Source: Egibacter rhizosphaerae (GTDB lineage Bacteria > Actinomycetota > Nitriliruptoria > Euzebyales > Egibacteraceae). Taken from it: a DNA stretch of 64,000 nucleotides. The notes below the pieces were generated by a model that was not told the origin of the DNA, did not search any database, and was given only the letters and a program-made list of their open reading frames with translations. How positions within the stretch are numbered: the stretch's first letter is position 1; every line of letters begins with the position of its first letter. A program made the translations under genes and the position numbers. Of this stretch, positions 29,270 through 38,090 are shown in pieces. The stretch is taken from positions 682,001-746,000 of the forward strand of contig NZ_CP036402.1 in the NCBI RefSeq assembly GCF_004322855.1, given 5' to 3'.

Positions 29270-30025
29270 TCAGCCGCGCCAGGCCAGCAGCCGCTGCTCG
29301 ATCCGCCCGGTCGCGCTGAACAGGCCGAGGACGACGACCATCACCAGCAGGATGAGGCCGAAGACCAGCGGCGCGTTGTAGGTCGACTGCGCGAACCCGA
29401 GCAGGTAGCCGATGCCCCGGCTCGACACCACGAACTCCCCCACGACCGCACCGGTGAAGGCGAACCCGACCGCCACCCGCAGGTTCGAGAGCACCCACGC
29501 GGTGACCGAGGGAACGTAGACCTCGCGCACGAGCGCCCGGGTGCCGCCGCCGAACGAGCGCACGCGCTCGACCAGGCGCCGATCGACCTCCTCGATCCCG
29601 CTGTACACGCTGAAGAAGAACAGCACGGCGACCAGCAGGAACGACAGCGCCACCTTCGACGAGATCCCCACACCGAGCCAGATGATGAGCAGCGGCGCGA
29701 GGATCACTCGCGGGATGGCGTTGAGCGCGCCCATGACGGGACGCACGAGGTCGCTGACCCACGGCGACAACGCGGCGAGGAACCCGAGCACGATCCCGGC
29801 GAGCACCCCCAGGGCGAGCCCTCCGAGCGCGGCCCCGAACGTCGCGGCCGCATGGCTCCAGATGTCCTGCTCGACGAACAGCTCGCCCACGGCCCCGCCG
29901 ATCGCGGACGGCGGCGGCAGGTAGAAGGGGTCGACCAGGCCGAGCCGACCGCCCGCCTCCCAGAGCAGCGCGATCGCTCCGAACGTCGCGAGCTGCCGGA
30001 TCCGACGTCGCGTCTCCCGCGTCAT
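29270..30025 (-). CDS. ABC transporter permease (SsuC/TauC/NrtB type)
   Basis: 251 residues with six predicted TM segments and the inner-membrane EAA-like loop around ALNAIPRVILAPLLIIWLGVG. This is the permease of an importer for nitrate, sulfonate, taurine or related small molecules. ATG at 30025 overlaps the stop of the ATPase gene by 4 bases (ATGA), so binding protein, ATPase and permease form one operon. Substrate unassigned. Confidence 0.92.
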   Translation of the reverse strand: MTRETRRRIRQLATFGAIALLWEAGGRLGLVDPFYLPPPSAIGGAVGELFVEQDIWSHAAATFGAALGGLALGVLAGIVLGFLAALSPWVSDLVRPVMGALNAIPRVILAPLLIIWLGVGISSKVALSFLLVAVLFFFSVYSGIEEVDRRLVERVRSFGGGTRALVREVYVPSVTAWVLSNLRVAVGFAFTGAVVGEFVVSSRGIGYLLGFAQSTYNAPLVFGLILLVMVVVLGLFSATGRIEQRLLAWRG

Positions 30026-30873
30026 CGCCGCGCCACCTCCGCCAACTCGCCGTCGTCGGAGCCCTCGCCGGCCTGGCCGCCCTCGGTGGACGCGGCCGGA
30101 GCCGCTGCCTGCGTCCCTGCCTCCGCGGCCTCCGCCGTCGGGGCGGACACTCGCTCGAGGTCGGCCCAGAGTCGCGGCAGCAACTCGGCGAACCGGGGGT
30201 CCGCCTTGGCCGCCAGCGGATCGCGCGGGCGCGGCAGCGCGACGTCGTAGCTGCCGGCAATGCTCGCGCGCGGGCCGGCGGGCAGCAGATGGACGCGGTC
30301 GCCGAGCGCGATCGCCTCCTCGAGGTCGTGGGTGACGAGCAGCACCGCGATCCCGGCCTCCTCCACCCAGCGCAGCAGGTCCGAGACGACCCGGTGACGC
30401 ACGATCGCGTCGAGCGACGCGAAGGGCTCGTCCATGAGCAGCAGCGCCGGCTCGAGGGCGAGGACCTGCGCGATCGCGACCCGCTTGCGCTGCCCTCCCG
30501 AGAGCTGACGCGGCCAGCGGCCGGCGAGTTCCCCCACGCCGAGCCGGTCGAGCCACCGCTGGCTGCGCTCGCGGGCCTCGCGCTTTCCGACGCCGCGGAT
30601 CGTCAGTCCGAGCGCGGCGTTCTGCGCGACCGTGCGCCACGGCAGCAGCGCGTCGTCCTGGAACAGGAACCCGATCTCCCGCGGCGCGAGGTCGCTCTCG
30701 ATCTCCCCGGCGTCGGGCTCGTGCAGGCCGGCGATCGCCCGCAGGAGCGTCGACTTGCCGGACCCGCTGGGCCCGACGAGGCTCGCGAACTCGCCGGCGG
30801 ACAGCTCCACGTCGAGTCCGTCGAGCACCGGCTCGTCGCCGTAGCCGATCCGCAGATCGTTGACTCGCAGCAT
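30022..30873 (-). CDS. ABC transporter ATP-binding protein (SsuB/TauB type)
   Basis: 283 residues. Walker A GPSGSGKST (about 36-44), Q-loop FQDDALLPWRTV, signature LSGGQRKRVAIAQ, Walker B LLLMDEP and the H-loop LLVTHDLEEA are all intact. A 30-residue Ala/Glu/Ser-rich tail follows the domain. The start ATG at 30873 abuts and overlaps the binding-protein stop. It energises the adjacent permease. Confidence 0.95.
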   Translation of the reverse strand: MLRVNDLRIGYGDEPVLDGLDVELSAGEFASLVGPSGSGKSTLLRAIAGLHEPDAGEIESDLAPREIGFLFQDDALLPWRTVAQNAALGLTIRGVGKREARERSQRWLDRLGVGELAGRWPRQLSGGQRKRVAIAQVLALEPALLLMDEPFASLDAIVRHRVVSDLLRWVEEAGIAVLLVTHDLEEAIALGDRVHLLPAGPRASIAGSYDVALPRPRDPLAAKADPRFAELLPRLWADLERVSAPTAEAAEAGTQAAAPAASTEGGQAGEGSDDGELAEVARR

Positions 30874-31955
30874 CAGTTCGACTCCAGGATTCGCAGGTCG
30901 ATGAGGTCGTCGGCTTCGTACGCGCGCTCCACGGCGCCGGAGGCGTTCAGGGAGTCGATGGCTCGCTGCACCGACGGCGGATCGATCTCCACCGAGTCGG
31001 GATACAGCGACTGTTGGTACTGTTCCAGCACCTCCGCGAGCAGCCCCGTGTCCTCCCCGGCGACGAGCTCTCCGGGGAGGGCGTCGATGAGTTCCCGGCC
31101 GCTGAGCGAGCGGGTCGTCTCGAGCCCGGCGGCGAGGGCGCGTCCGAGGCGGCGCATCTGCTCGCCCCGCTCCTCCCGTTCGTCCTCCCGCACGGCCACG
31201 CCCATGAACTCGTAGGCGCCGCCGAGGAACCGCTCCGCGTCGTCGATGTCCATCGCGTTGAAGAGCACCTCCGAGCCGTCGTCGCGCAGCAGCGACAGCG
31301 CCGGCTCCTGCACCATGCCGGCCTCGACGTCGCCCAGGCGGACCACGTCGTAGGCGTTGGTCCCGACCTGGGTGAACTCGACGTCGTCGGGATCGATCCC
31401 GGCTTGCTCGAACAGGTAGAGCAGGATCGAGTGGTCGGCGTTGCCGAGGCTGGAGATGCCGATGGTGCGCCCGGCCAGGTCCTCGATGCCGGTGATCTCG
31501 TCGGCGGTCTCCGGCGCGGTGGCCAACGCGAACAGCGGCAGCCGGCCGGTCGAGGCGAACCGGCGCACACCCCCGGCCTCCTCGGCGGCCTGGGCGAAGG
31601 CGTCGAAGCTGGTGGCCGCGTAGTCGACGGCGCCGCCCACCAGCGCCTGCATCGCGGCGCCGCCGCCGTCGCTGTAGATCAGCTCGACCTCGAGATCCTG
31701 GTCCGCGAAGTGACCGGCGGTCTCGGTGACCTCGTAGGGCACGACGCAGAGCAGCTGGCTGCAGAAGGCGAGACGGATCCGCTCGGAGCCGCCGAACGCG
31801 CCGCAGCCGGCGAGCGCCGCCCCACCGGTCAGCGCTCCGACGCCGCGTAGCAGCGTCCGGCGGCTGATTCGCGCGCCGGTAAGGCGCGACCGCAGCGGCG
31901 ACTCGAGCATCGCGGCGGGAGCCGATGCCCCGCCCGCACCGCAGCAGTCCGTCAC
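30873..31955 (-). CDS. ABC transporter substrate-binding lipoprotein (NMT1/SsuA family)
   Basis: About 360 residues from a GTG at 31955, chosen for the upstream TGGAGGA ribosome binding site 6 bases away. The signal contains SRRTLLRGV (twin-arginine) and the lipobox LAGC, predicting a Tat-exported lipoprotein. The mature part has the SsuA/ThiY-like periplasmic binding fold with FDAFAQAAEEAGG and IGISSLGNADHS segments. CSQLLCVVPYE places two Cys early in the mature protein. Ligand not assigned: taurine, sulfonate, nitrate or a thiamine precursor are all possible. First gene of the importer operon. Confidence 0.9.
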   Translation of the reverse strand: MTDCCGAGGASAPAAMLESPLRSRLTGARISRRTLLRGVGALTGGAALAGCGAFGGSERIRLAFCSQLLCVVPYEVTETAGHFADQDLEVELIYSDGGGAAMQALVGGAVDYAATSFDAFAQAAEEAGGVRRFASTGRLPLFALATAPETADEITGIEDLAGRTIGISSLGNADHSILLYLFEQAGIDPDDVEFTQVGTNAYDVVRLGDVEAGMVQEPALSLLRDDGSEVLFNAMDIDDAERFLGGAYEFMGVAVREDEREERGEQMRRLGRALAAGLETTRSLSGRELIDALPGELVAGEDTGLLAEVLEQYQQSLYPDSVEIDPPSVQRAIDSLNASGAVERAYEADDLIDLRILESN

Positions 31956-32131
31956 GTGCTTCCTCCAGGCGCCCGTGGGCAACGACCGAGCCGAAGTGGC
32001 GGCCAGCGGGACCGGAGCCCGCGACCTCGGTAGCGGCAAGCATCACCGTCGAGTGCGGGGCTCGCAGACCACCTCGCCGTTCAAACCGTGGCAACCCACC
32101 GGCTGGAGGACATGGCAGGCGACTGCGGCGC
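31956..32131 (-). promoter_or_regulatory. Gap upstream of the ABC importer operon
   Basis: 176 non-coding bases between the surface protein gene and the binding-protein gene. The TGGAGGA ribosome binding site is at its downstream end. It was scanned for TPP, cobalamin, SAM and FMN riboswitch signatures and none is convincing. A GGTTGCCACGG segment is the only motif that looks riboswitch-like by eye. Confidence 0.2.
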
Positions 32132-33064
32132 CTACGAGGCGGCCGCCTCCTCCACGATGGCGTCGCAGACCGCCGAGGACCCGCCGAGCGTGACGACCTC
32201 GTCGGGGTCGAGCCGGTCGATCTCACTCGCGACGGCTCCGGGCAGCGACCCGCACTGGGGCACGAGCAGGATCGGCCCATCGGACAGCGACTTGCCGGCC
32301 AGCGCGTCGGCGGCCTCGTCCCCACGGGCGAGGTAGACGACGTCGGCGCCGGTGGCGAAGGCTTCCTCGCTGATGGCCACCGCCGTCTCGTAGCGGTCGT
32401 TCCCGGCCAGGCGGCGCGTCGGTCGAGCGTCACCCTCGTCCTCGCCGTTGTCCTCGTCGTCGCCGTTGTCGGGCGCACCGCTCAGGTCGGAGCACTGTCC
32501 CTCGGCGTCCCCGCGAACGGTGTTGCCACCACCGGTGGGAGCGGGGTCGTTGGACTGGCACTGGAGATTGCCGTCGATGGTGTTGTCGGTGATGTCCAGT
32601 CCGCCGGTGTTCTGATTGGCCTGCAGATTGCCGTCGATGGTGTTGTCGTCGGCGGCCAGCGCGCCGTCGTTGGCCTCGAGCTGCAGGTCACCGTCGATGC
32701 GGGTGGCGGTGACCGTGGCGCCGGCGCCGTCCTCGAGCTGGATGTTGCCGTGCACGACGGTGCCCTCGACGGTCACGTCGCCAGCGTTGTTGTCGTCGTC
32801 CTGGATGTTGCCGTCGATCTCGGCGTCGAGAGCGGTGAGGCTCGCGCCCGAGCCGACGAGCACGTTGCCCTCGACCGTGGTGCCGTCGAGCGTGCAGGTC
32901 GCTCCGTCGGGCACGACGACGTTGTCGTCGATCGTGGTGGCGCCGATCGTGCCCGTGCACGATTCGTCGGCAGCGGCTGGGTCGGTCGCCGCCCAGCTCA
33001 CGAGGACGATGAGGACGACGGTGGCGAGCAACAGGGCACTCACGCGCGTGCGGGTGGTGGTCAT
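32132..33064 (-). CDS. Secreted beta-helix protein with cell-wall-binding repeat
   Basis: About 310 residues from ATG 33064 (AGGAGG 6 bases upstream). A signal peptide (SALLLATVVLIVLVSWA, cleavage near AAADE) precedes a region of imperfect repeats such as NTIDGNLQANQNT, typical of right-handed beta-helix or solenoid surface proteins. The C-terminus has one cell-wall-binding repeat 2 (LAGNDRYETAVAISEEAF, then VVYLARGDEAADALAGKSL). It is probably anchored to the cell wall; ligand or enzymatic role unknown. It lies beside a two-component system, possibly a target or sensor partner. Confidence 0.85.
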   Translation of the reverse strand: MTTTRTRVSALLLATVVLIVLVSWAATDPAAADESCTGTIGATTIDDNVVVPDGATCTLDGTTVEGNVLVGSGASLTALDAEIDGNIQDDDNNAGDVTVEGTVVHGNIQLEDGAGATVTATRIDGDLQLEANDGALAADDNTIDGNLQANQNTGGLDITDNTIDGNLQCQSNDPAPTGGGNTVRGDAEGQCSDLSGAPDNGDDEDNGEDEGDARPTRRLAGNDRYETAVAISEEAFATGADVVYLARGDEAADALAGKSLSDGPILLVPQCGSLPGAVASEIDRLDPDEVVTLGGSSAVCDAIVEEAAAS

Positions 33065-33199
33065 GTGGACCTCCTGGGTCTGTAGAGGTTCGGCGGGGCT
33101 TCGGCCGAACGAGGCCATCGAATCACCCGGGGATGAGGGTCCGGTGAGGACACGATGAGAGCGTCCTCAGCAACCCTCGGGCGAGGGTGGGTCGCGCGG

Positions 33200-33859
33200 T
33201 CAGCCCGCGAACCGGTAGCCCATGCCACGGACGGTGCCGATGAGCTGGTCGCCGAGCTTGCGCCGCAGGTAGCCGACGTAGACCTCGACCACGTTGGAGC
33301 CGGGGTCGTGGTCGTAGCCCCAGACGTGGCTGAGCAGTTGCTCGCGGCTGAGCACCTGGCCCGGGTGGCGCAGGAAGGCCTCCAGCAGGGCGAACTCCCG
33401 GGCGGTCAGCTCGACCTCGTGGCCGTCGACGGTCGCTCGCCGGGTCCGGAGGTCGAGGGTCACGGGGCCCGCTGACAGGGCCCCGGGGTCGGCTGAGCGG
33501 GGCTCGCGCAGACGGGCCCGCACGCGGGCGAGCAACTCCTCGAACACGAACGGCTTGGTGATGTAGTCGTCGGCTCCCTGATCGAGGCCCGTCACCGTCG
33601 CGTCGACACCGTCGCGGGCGGTGAGGATCAGGACCGGCACACCGGTGCCGCTCCGGCGGAGGCGGCGCAGGACCTCGAGCCCGTCGAGGTCGGGTAATCC
33701 CAGATCCAGCACGATGAGGTCGAACGGATCGCTGGTGGCCGACACCAGGGCCGCCGCGCCGTCCTTGGCGACGGTGGTCGCGTAGCCCTCGGCACGCAGC
33801 CCTTTGGAGATGAACGAGGCGATACGCGCCTCGTCCTCGACGATCAGGACCCGCGTCAT
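33200..33859 (-). CDS. OmpR-family response regulator
   Basis: 219 residues. An N-terminal receiver with Asp52 (LIVLDLGLPD) as the likely phospho-acceptor, acidic pocket in VEDE and the conserved Lys in YITKPF. The C-terminal winged helix (LTAREFALLEAFLRHPGQVL, then NVVEVYVGYLRRKLG and GMGYRFAG) is OmpR/PhoB type. It overlaps the sensor kinase stop by 4 bases and so is its cognate partner. Confidence 0.95.
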   Translation of the reverse strand: MTRVLIVEDEARIASFISKGLRAEGYATTVAKDGAAALVSATSDPFDLIVLDLGLPDLDGLEVLRRLRRSGTGVPVLILTARDGVDATVTGLDQGADDYITKPFVFEELLARVRARLREPRSADPGALSAGPVTLDLRTRRATVDGHEVELTAREFALLEAFLRHPGQVLSREQLLSHVWGYDHDPGSNVVEVYVGYLRRKLGDQLIGTVRGMGYRFAG

Positions 33860-35433
33860 CGGCCCGTGTCCTGCGGCTCGGCGGTGGACGACTCCCCGGT
33901 GAACGGCTCCCCGGTCGACGGCTCCCCGGTCGACGGCTCCCCAGTGGACGGCTCCACGACTGACGGCTCCGTGGGGGGCAGCGTCGCCGGGGGAAGCACG
34001 AGCGTGAACGCGGCGCCCTCGCCGGGAGCACCAGCCACCTCGACAGTGCCGCCGTGGGCCTGCGCGATCGCCCGCACGATGGCGAGCCCGAGGCCGGCGC
34101 CCTCCCCCGAGCGCGCGCGGTCGCCGCCGCGGGCGAAGCGGTCGAATAGGCGCTCGCGTTCCTGCTCGGCGATCCCGGGGCCGTCGTCGCGGACCCACAG
34201 ACGGACGGCCTCGTCGGTGACGGAGGAGCCGATGGAGATCGTCCCCTGCGGGCTCGTGTGCGCGGCGGCATTGGAGGCCAGCTGCACGGCGGCCTGCGTC
34301 AGGCGTTGGGCGTCGGCAACCAGCACTGCCTCTGCGACCTGCTCGAGGACCCAGTGGCGCGACGCGAGCCCGCGTGCCTTGGCGTGCACGGTGCGGGTCA
34401 GGTCGCCGAGATCGACCGGCTCGGGTTGGAGGAAGTCCGGGCGCCCCGCCTTGGCCAGCGTCAGCAGCTCCTCGACCATGCGGTGCATGCGGTCGAGCTC
34501 CTCGGTGACCAGGGCGACGGTTGCGGCGTGGTCCTCCGGCTCGTCGTAGGGCAGCAGCTCGAGGTGACCGCGGATGATCGTGATCGGGGTCCGCAGTTCG
34601 TGTCCGGCATCGTCGATGAACTGACGCTGGTGCTCGAACGCCTCCTCCAGGCGGTCGAGCATCTCGTTGAACGTGTGGGCCAGCTCGCTGACCTCGTCCC
34701 GGCCCTCGACCGGCAAGCGCTCGGTCAGGTCGGTCTCGGTGATGCGGCGGGCGGTGCCCGTGACCTCGCGCACCGGCCGCAGAGCACGGCCGGAGAGGTT
34801 GCCCACCACCACCGCGGCGAGGACGACCATGATGAGCCCCACCAGTGCAGCGACGCCGATCACCTCGTCGACCTCGCGCGCCTCCAGGTCGCGATGCCAC
34901 ACCACGACGAACACCGCCTCGGTCGTCCCGTCCACGAGGAGCGGCACCGCGTGGTAGTCGACCCGCCCGCTTCCGGACACGTCGACGAGGCCTCTGGAGG
35001 GCTCGCCGAGGCCCGCGAAGCGTCCGCCCAGTGCCGCGGCGGCGTCGACGCCCGCGGGGGGCGAGGGGGTGTGCTCGGCCAACGTCCCCTGGATGTAGCC
35101 GAGGAGCTGCTCGTTGCGCTGGGGGACGTTGCGATCGAAGAAGACCTCGAGGATCCGTTCCGCATCGTCCCCGAACGGCTCACCGGTCTCGGGATCGGTG
35201 CCCGTCGCGAGGGCGCGCAGTTCCTCGACCTCCTGGGTGAGCTCGCGTTCGATCCGCTCGTCGAGGCGTAGGAGCAGCACCGCTCGGGCCGCGATGAGGC
35301 AGACCGCCAACCCGACGACCAACAGCAGCACGTGCCAGGCGATCAACCGCAAGCGCACGCTCGCCACGAAACGGCGCAGCCGGCCGCCGCGGGCGCGACC
35401 GGGTGTCGACTCTCCGAGCATCGAGGCTGCCAT
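33856..35433 (-). CDS. Two-component sensor histidine kinase
   Basis: About 525 residues. Two TM helices (about 35-55 and 210-232) flank an extracytoplasmic sensor region, then a HAMP domain (LRPVREVTGTARRITETDL), a DHp domain with H-box FIDDAGHELRTPI (His phosphorylated), and an HATPase domain with the N-box (ASNAAAH) and G-boxes (DDGPGIAEQ, GAGLGLAIV). The C-terminal tail holds five PSTGEP-like repeats encoded by an 18-bp repeat. The start is uncertain because no good ribosome site is visible; ATG at 35433 is used. It is co-translated with the response regulator. Confidence 0.9.
   Translation of the reverse strand: MAASMLGESTPGRARGGRLRRFVASVRLRLIAWHVLLLVVGLAVCLIAARAVLLLRLDERIERELTQEVEELRALATGTDPETGEPFGDDAERILEVFFDRNVPQRNEQLLGYIQGTLAEHTPSPPAGVDAAAALGGRFAGLGEPSRGLVDVSGSGRVDYHAVPLLVDGTTEAVFVVVWHRDLEAREVDEVIGVAALVGLIMVVLAAVVVGNLSGRALRPVREVTGTARRITETDLTERLPVEGRDEVSELAHTFNEMLDRLEEAFEHQRQFIDDAGHELRTPITIIRGHLELLPYDEPEDHAATVALVTEELDRMHRMVEELLTLAKAGRPDFLQPEPVDLGDLTRTVHAKARGLASRHWVLEQVAEAVLVADAQRLTQAAVQLASNAAAHTSPQGTISIGSSVTDEAVRLWVRDDGPGIAEQERERLFDRFARGGDRARSGEGAGLGLAIVRAIAQAHGGTVEVAGAPGEGAAFTLVLPPATLPPTEPSVVEPSTGEPSTGEPSTGEPFTGESSTAEPQDTGR
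33890..33965. repeat. 18-bp tandem repeat in histidine kinase tail
   Basis: About four imperfect 15-18-base units (GACGGCTCCCCGGTC type) encoding the Ser-Thr-Gly-Glu-Pro tail of the sensor kinase. Confidence 0.7.
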
Positions 35434-35493
35434 CACCGCACATGGTGCCGTGCGCCGGGGCCGGGCGGGTCGGCTGACCGACCGGCGGGACAA

Positions 35494-35964
35494 CTAGTTG
35501 TCGCTGTCGGGCGAGTCCGAGCTGTCGGGCGAGTCCGAGCTATCGGGCGAGTCGGGAGAGGCCGGCGAGCCCGCGGAGTTGGGCGAGTTCGGGGAGTCCA
35601 CCGAGGCGGGCGAGACCGGGCTGTTCACCGACTGCGGGGAGTCCACCGAGTCCTGGGCGCTCAGCGAGTCGGGGGAGGCCGGCGAGTCCGGTGAATCCGG
35701 TGAATCCGGTGAATCTGATGAGGCCGGCGACTGCGACGCCGCGGAATCGGAGGCTTCGGCGGACGGCGCCGATTCGATGGAGGGGATCGACGGAGCCGAG
35801 GCCGACGAGGCGGTGGACGGGGCACTGGCCTGCGCCTCAGCGTCATCGGGGCGGTCGAGCTCGATGGGGTCCGACGCCTCGGACTGTGCCTGCAGACCCG
35901 CCAACCCGGCCACGGCGGCTCCGGCCACGGCCGTGCCGGCGGTGATCACCTTCCAGTTGCGCAT
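35494..35964 (-). CDS. Secreted Ser-Asp-Pro repeat protein
   Basis: 156 residues from ATG 35964, with AAGGAG about 9 bases upstream. A short N-terminal hydrophobic segment (VITAGTAVAGAAVAGLAGL) looks like a signal peptide or membrane anchor; the rest is disordered and dominated by SPDSPDSPDS, SPNSPNS and DSSDSPDSSDSPDSDN tracts from 9- and 18-bp DNA repeats. No conserved domain was recognised. It precedes the sensor kinase gene by 60 bases on the same strand and may be co-regulated. Function unknown; a cell-surface or wall-associated stalk is a guess. Confidence 0.7.
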   Translation of the reverse strand: MRNWKVITAGTAVAGAAVAGLAGLQAQSEASDPIELDRPDDAEAQASAPSTASSASAPSIPSIESAPSAEASDSAASQSPASSDSPDSPDSPDSPASPDSLSAQDSVDSPQSVNSPVSPASVDSPNSPNSAGSPASPDSPDSSDSPDSSDSPDSDN

Positions 35965-36012
35965 GACGTGCTCCTTCGGTCGGGACGGGGTGGCGCGGTT
36001 CGGCACGAATCC

Positions 36013-37281
36013 TCACCCTCCCCGCTGAACCGTCGATGAGGTGCCGATGAGAGCCCGCTCATGACCGGCGGCGGCTGCGGCTGCCAGCCGCACGAGCTCG
36101 CGCACCCGAACGGGCCACGCCTCGTGCTGTGCGCGAAACGGCCACCCCGCCAACCCGAGGAGCGCCCCGGCGACTCGACCGGCGACCTCTTCGGCCGACA
36201 CACGCCGGGTGGCCAGCTCGTGGACCCGCGCGGCATAGGCCGCGACGTTCGTCGTCGCGCGGGGGTTCGCCCACGCCAGCACGCGCAGGTGGGCCAGCAG
36301 CGACACCAGGTCGTCGATCGCGTCCCCCGGGCGGACCCGGTCGAGGTCCAGCAGACCGGTGACCCGCTCGCCCGAGACCAGGACCTGGGCGTCATGGAAG
36401 TCCCCGTGGACGATGCGGTCCGGGCACCAGGGGACGTCCGCGGCCGCGGCCACCTGTCGGGCGAGGCGACCGACGGATGGGACGACCGCTGCCAGCAGTC
36501 GGGCGTGGCGGGCGGCGTGGACACCGGGCGGCTCCGCCGCCCCGACGGCGGGGTCGGTGCTCGTCCCAGCGAGCCCGCGAAGCGGTCGGAGAACCGTCCC
36601 GGGAGCAGGCACCGATGCGCCATCCACCAGCGCCGTACCCAGGGTCCTCCCGGGCAGGGCCCCGAGGGCGAGCACACCCCGGTCGGGAGCCGCGCCGAGC
36701 ACGCCGGGTACCGGCAGGTCCCGCTCCAGGGCGCGGTGTAGGCGAGCCAGCCGCTCCGCCTGGTCCGGCGGGACGACCTTCAAGAACAGCGAACGCCCTC
36801 CGCCGATCACCTCGAGCACCGCCCGCGACGTCGGTCGATAGACCCGTGGCACGACACGGGCGACCCGACCGCTGTGAACGTGGTCGCGCGAGAGTCCACG
36901 GATCAGGGCGGCTGCACCCTCGGGCGCGCAGACCGACGGTAGGCCCGGCAGGCAGGGGTCCCCGGGATAGGCCCATGCGGCCAGCGTCACGCCCTCGGGA
37001 CCGACCACGCGCGCGGCACGGGCTGGCAGTTCACCGTGCGCGAGCGCGTACGACTCCACCCTCCGCCCGCCGGATCCTGAGGCGTTGCCGCTGGCGTCCC
37101 GACCGGACCAGTCCACCTCGCAGCGGAACCGCACGACGGTTCGCCGGCTTGGCTCGTACCGGACCTCGGTCGGGCGCGCTGCGCGTACCGCGCCGCCGCC
37201 GGCCTCCACCGCTGCGGCCAGCGGCTCCTCGTACGCCTCCCACAGAGCGGCTTCGGGTCGCCGAAGCGTGCTGTCCTCCAT
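36013..37281 (-). CDS. Aminoglycoside phosphotransferase-fold protein
   Basis: 422 residues. The C-terminal half carries the kinase-like catalytic motif HGDFHDAQVLV (Asp as the catalytic base) and metal-binding LLDLDRVRPGDAIDDL, as in the aminoglycoside/choline/hydroxylysine kinase superfamily. The N-terminal portion includes VLEVIGGGRSLFLKVVPP with the ATP-binding Lys. The substrate is unclear; nothing here specifically supports antibiotic resistance. It lies 48 bases upstream of the Ser-Asp-Pro protein start. ATG at 37281. Confidence 0.82.
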   Translation of the reverse strand: MEDSTLRRPEAALWEAYEEPLAAAVEAGGGAVRAARPTEVRYEPSRRTVVRFRCEVDWSGRDASGNASGSGGRRVESYALAHGELPARAARVVGPEGVTLAAWAYPGDPCLPGLPSVCAPEGAAALIRGLSRDHVHSGRVARVVPRVYRPTSRAVLEVIGGGRSLFLKVVPPDQAERLARLHRALERDLPVPGVLGAAPDRGVLALGALPGRTLGTALVDGASVPAPGTVLRPLRGLAGTSTDPAVGAAEPPGVHAARHARLLAAVVPSVGRLARQVAAAADVPWCPDRIVHGDFHDAQVLVSGERVTGLLDLDRVRPGDAIDDLVSLLAHLRVLAWANPRATTNVAAYAARVHELATRRVSAEEVAGRVAGALLGLAGWPFRAQHEAWPVRVRELVRLAAAAAAGHERALIGTSSTVQRGG

Positions 37282-37544
37282 GACCCCGCTTGTCGCCGCG
37301 GCCGATGAGGCCCCGATGAGCCGCGGATGAGAGACCGCTTATCCGGCCGCAGCCGACCCGCTAACGTCCACGGACCCGCCCACGACCGCGAAGCCGGTCT
37401 CGCTCAGTAGACTGTCGGCATGCAGCGCTCGCGGGGTACCGTGACCCGTGGCGTGCGCAGGCCCGATTGACCGTCGTGGTGCGTCAAGGTGGGCAAACGG
37501 ACACTGGCCCACCGCACGGGCGGAGACGCCGGTCGGGGCCGCTC
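37282..37544 (+). promoter_or_regulatory. Promoter region of the tRNA-Pro gene
   Basis: 263-base non-coding gap. A plus-strand -10-like TAGACT at 37408-37413 lies 130 bases before the tRNA; a matching TTAGACTGG is found just before tRNA-Gly at 50201. No convincing -35 or other element was found. Confidence 0.25.
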
Positions 37545-37619
37545 CGGGACGTAGCGCAGCTTGGTTAGCGCGCCTGCTTTGGGAGCAGGAGGTCGCGGGT
37601 TCGAATCCCGCCGTCCCGA
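37545..37619 (+). tRNA. tRNA-Pro (UGG anticodon)
   Basis: A 75-base cloverleaf. Acceptor stem CGGGACG pairs with CGTCCCG and A is the discriminator. The anticodon loop is TTTGGGA, giving TGG for Pro. The T-arm loop is TTCGAAT. CCA is not encoded. It stands alone, next to a truncated TMEM175-like gene. Confidence 0.95.
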
Positions 37620-37661
37620 CTCATCTCTCGGGCCGTTCCTCGGACGGCCGGTGAGCGGTCG

Positions 37662-38090
37662 CTATCCCCATGCCCGGTACTCCGGCGGCGCGCGCCATGC
37701 AACGACCGACTCCGCCGGCCAGGTCAGCACCAACAGGGCCAGACCCGCCACCGGCACGAGGGCGACCGCTCCGAGGAGCACGAGGTTGATCGCGATCAAG
37801 CCGGGTTCGACGACACCGAGCACCGCGATGAACCGATGGTGGATCCACCAGAAGTTCGCCACGACAGCGAAGCTCAACAGGAACGCGATGAACTGCGGGA
37901 GCTGGTCCGCGAGCGCGCCGGCGAGTTGGTCGGCGGGAACATCAGGGACCTCGATGCGCAGTACGAGCAGGGTCATCGCGATCGCGAACAGGGCATCGCT
38001 CAGGTTCGCGACCCGTGAGAACTCAACGGAGTCGCGTCGGTAGCGTCGCGACGCCGAGCCGTCGTCCAGAAGCCCCCAGCCCGCCTCCAT
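37662..38090 (-). CDS. Short TMEM175/DUF1211-like membrane protein
   Basis: 142 residues with three TM segments. The first (RVANLSDALFAIAMTLLVL) matches the channel-lining helix signature of bacterial TMEM175-type potassium channels (family consensus R-x3-FSD); here Phe is Leu. The next segments QFIAFLLSFAVVANFWWIHH and the Asn-rich third helix also match. Full-length homologues have about 200 residues and six TMs, so this protein lacks the second half. It ends 43 bases from tRNA-Pro. It may be a natural short form or a truncated gene. Confidence 0.75.
   Translation of the reverse strand: MEAGWGLLDDGSASRRYRRDSVEFSRVANLSDALFAIAMTLLVLRIEVPDVPADQLAGALADQLPQFIAFLLSFAVVANFWWIHHRFIAVLGVVEPGLIAINLVLLGAVALVPVAGLALLVLTWPAESVVAWRAPPEYRAWG

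Noticed and set aside
31956-32131. Possible riboswitch before the ABC importer
   Set aside because: A GGTTGCCACGG-like segment and paired arms are suggestive, but no complete consensus for TPP, cobalamin, SAM or FMN was found.
36013-37281. Aminoglycoside resistance gene
   Set aside because: Only superfamily motifs are visible; these kinases are common with many substrates and no mobile context exists.
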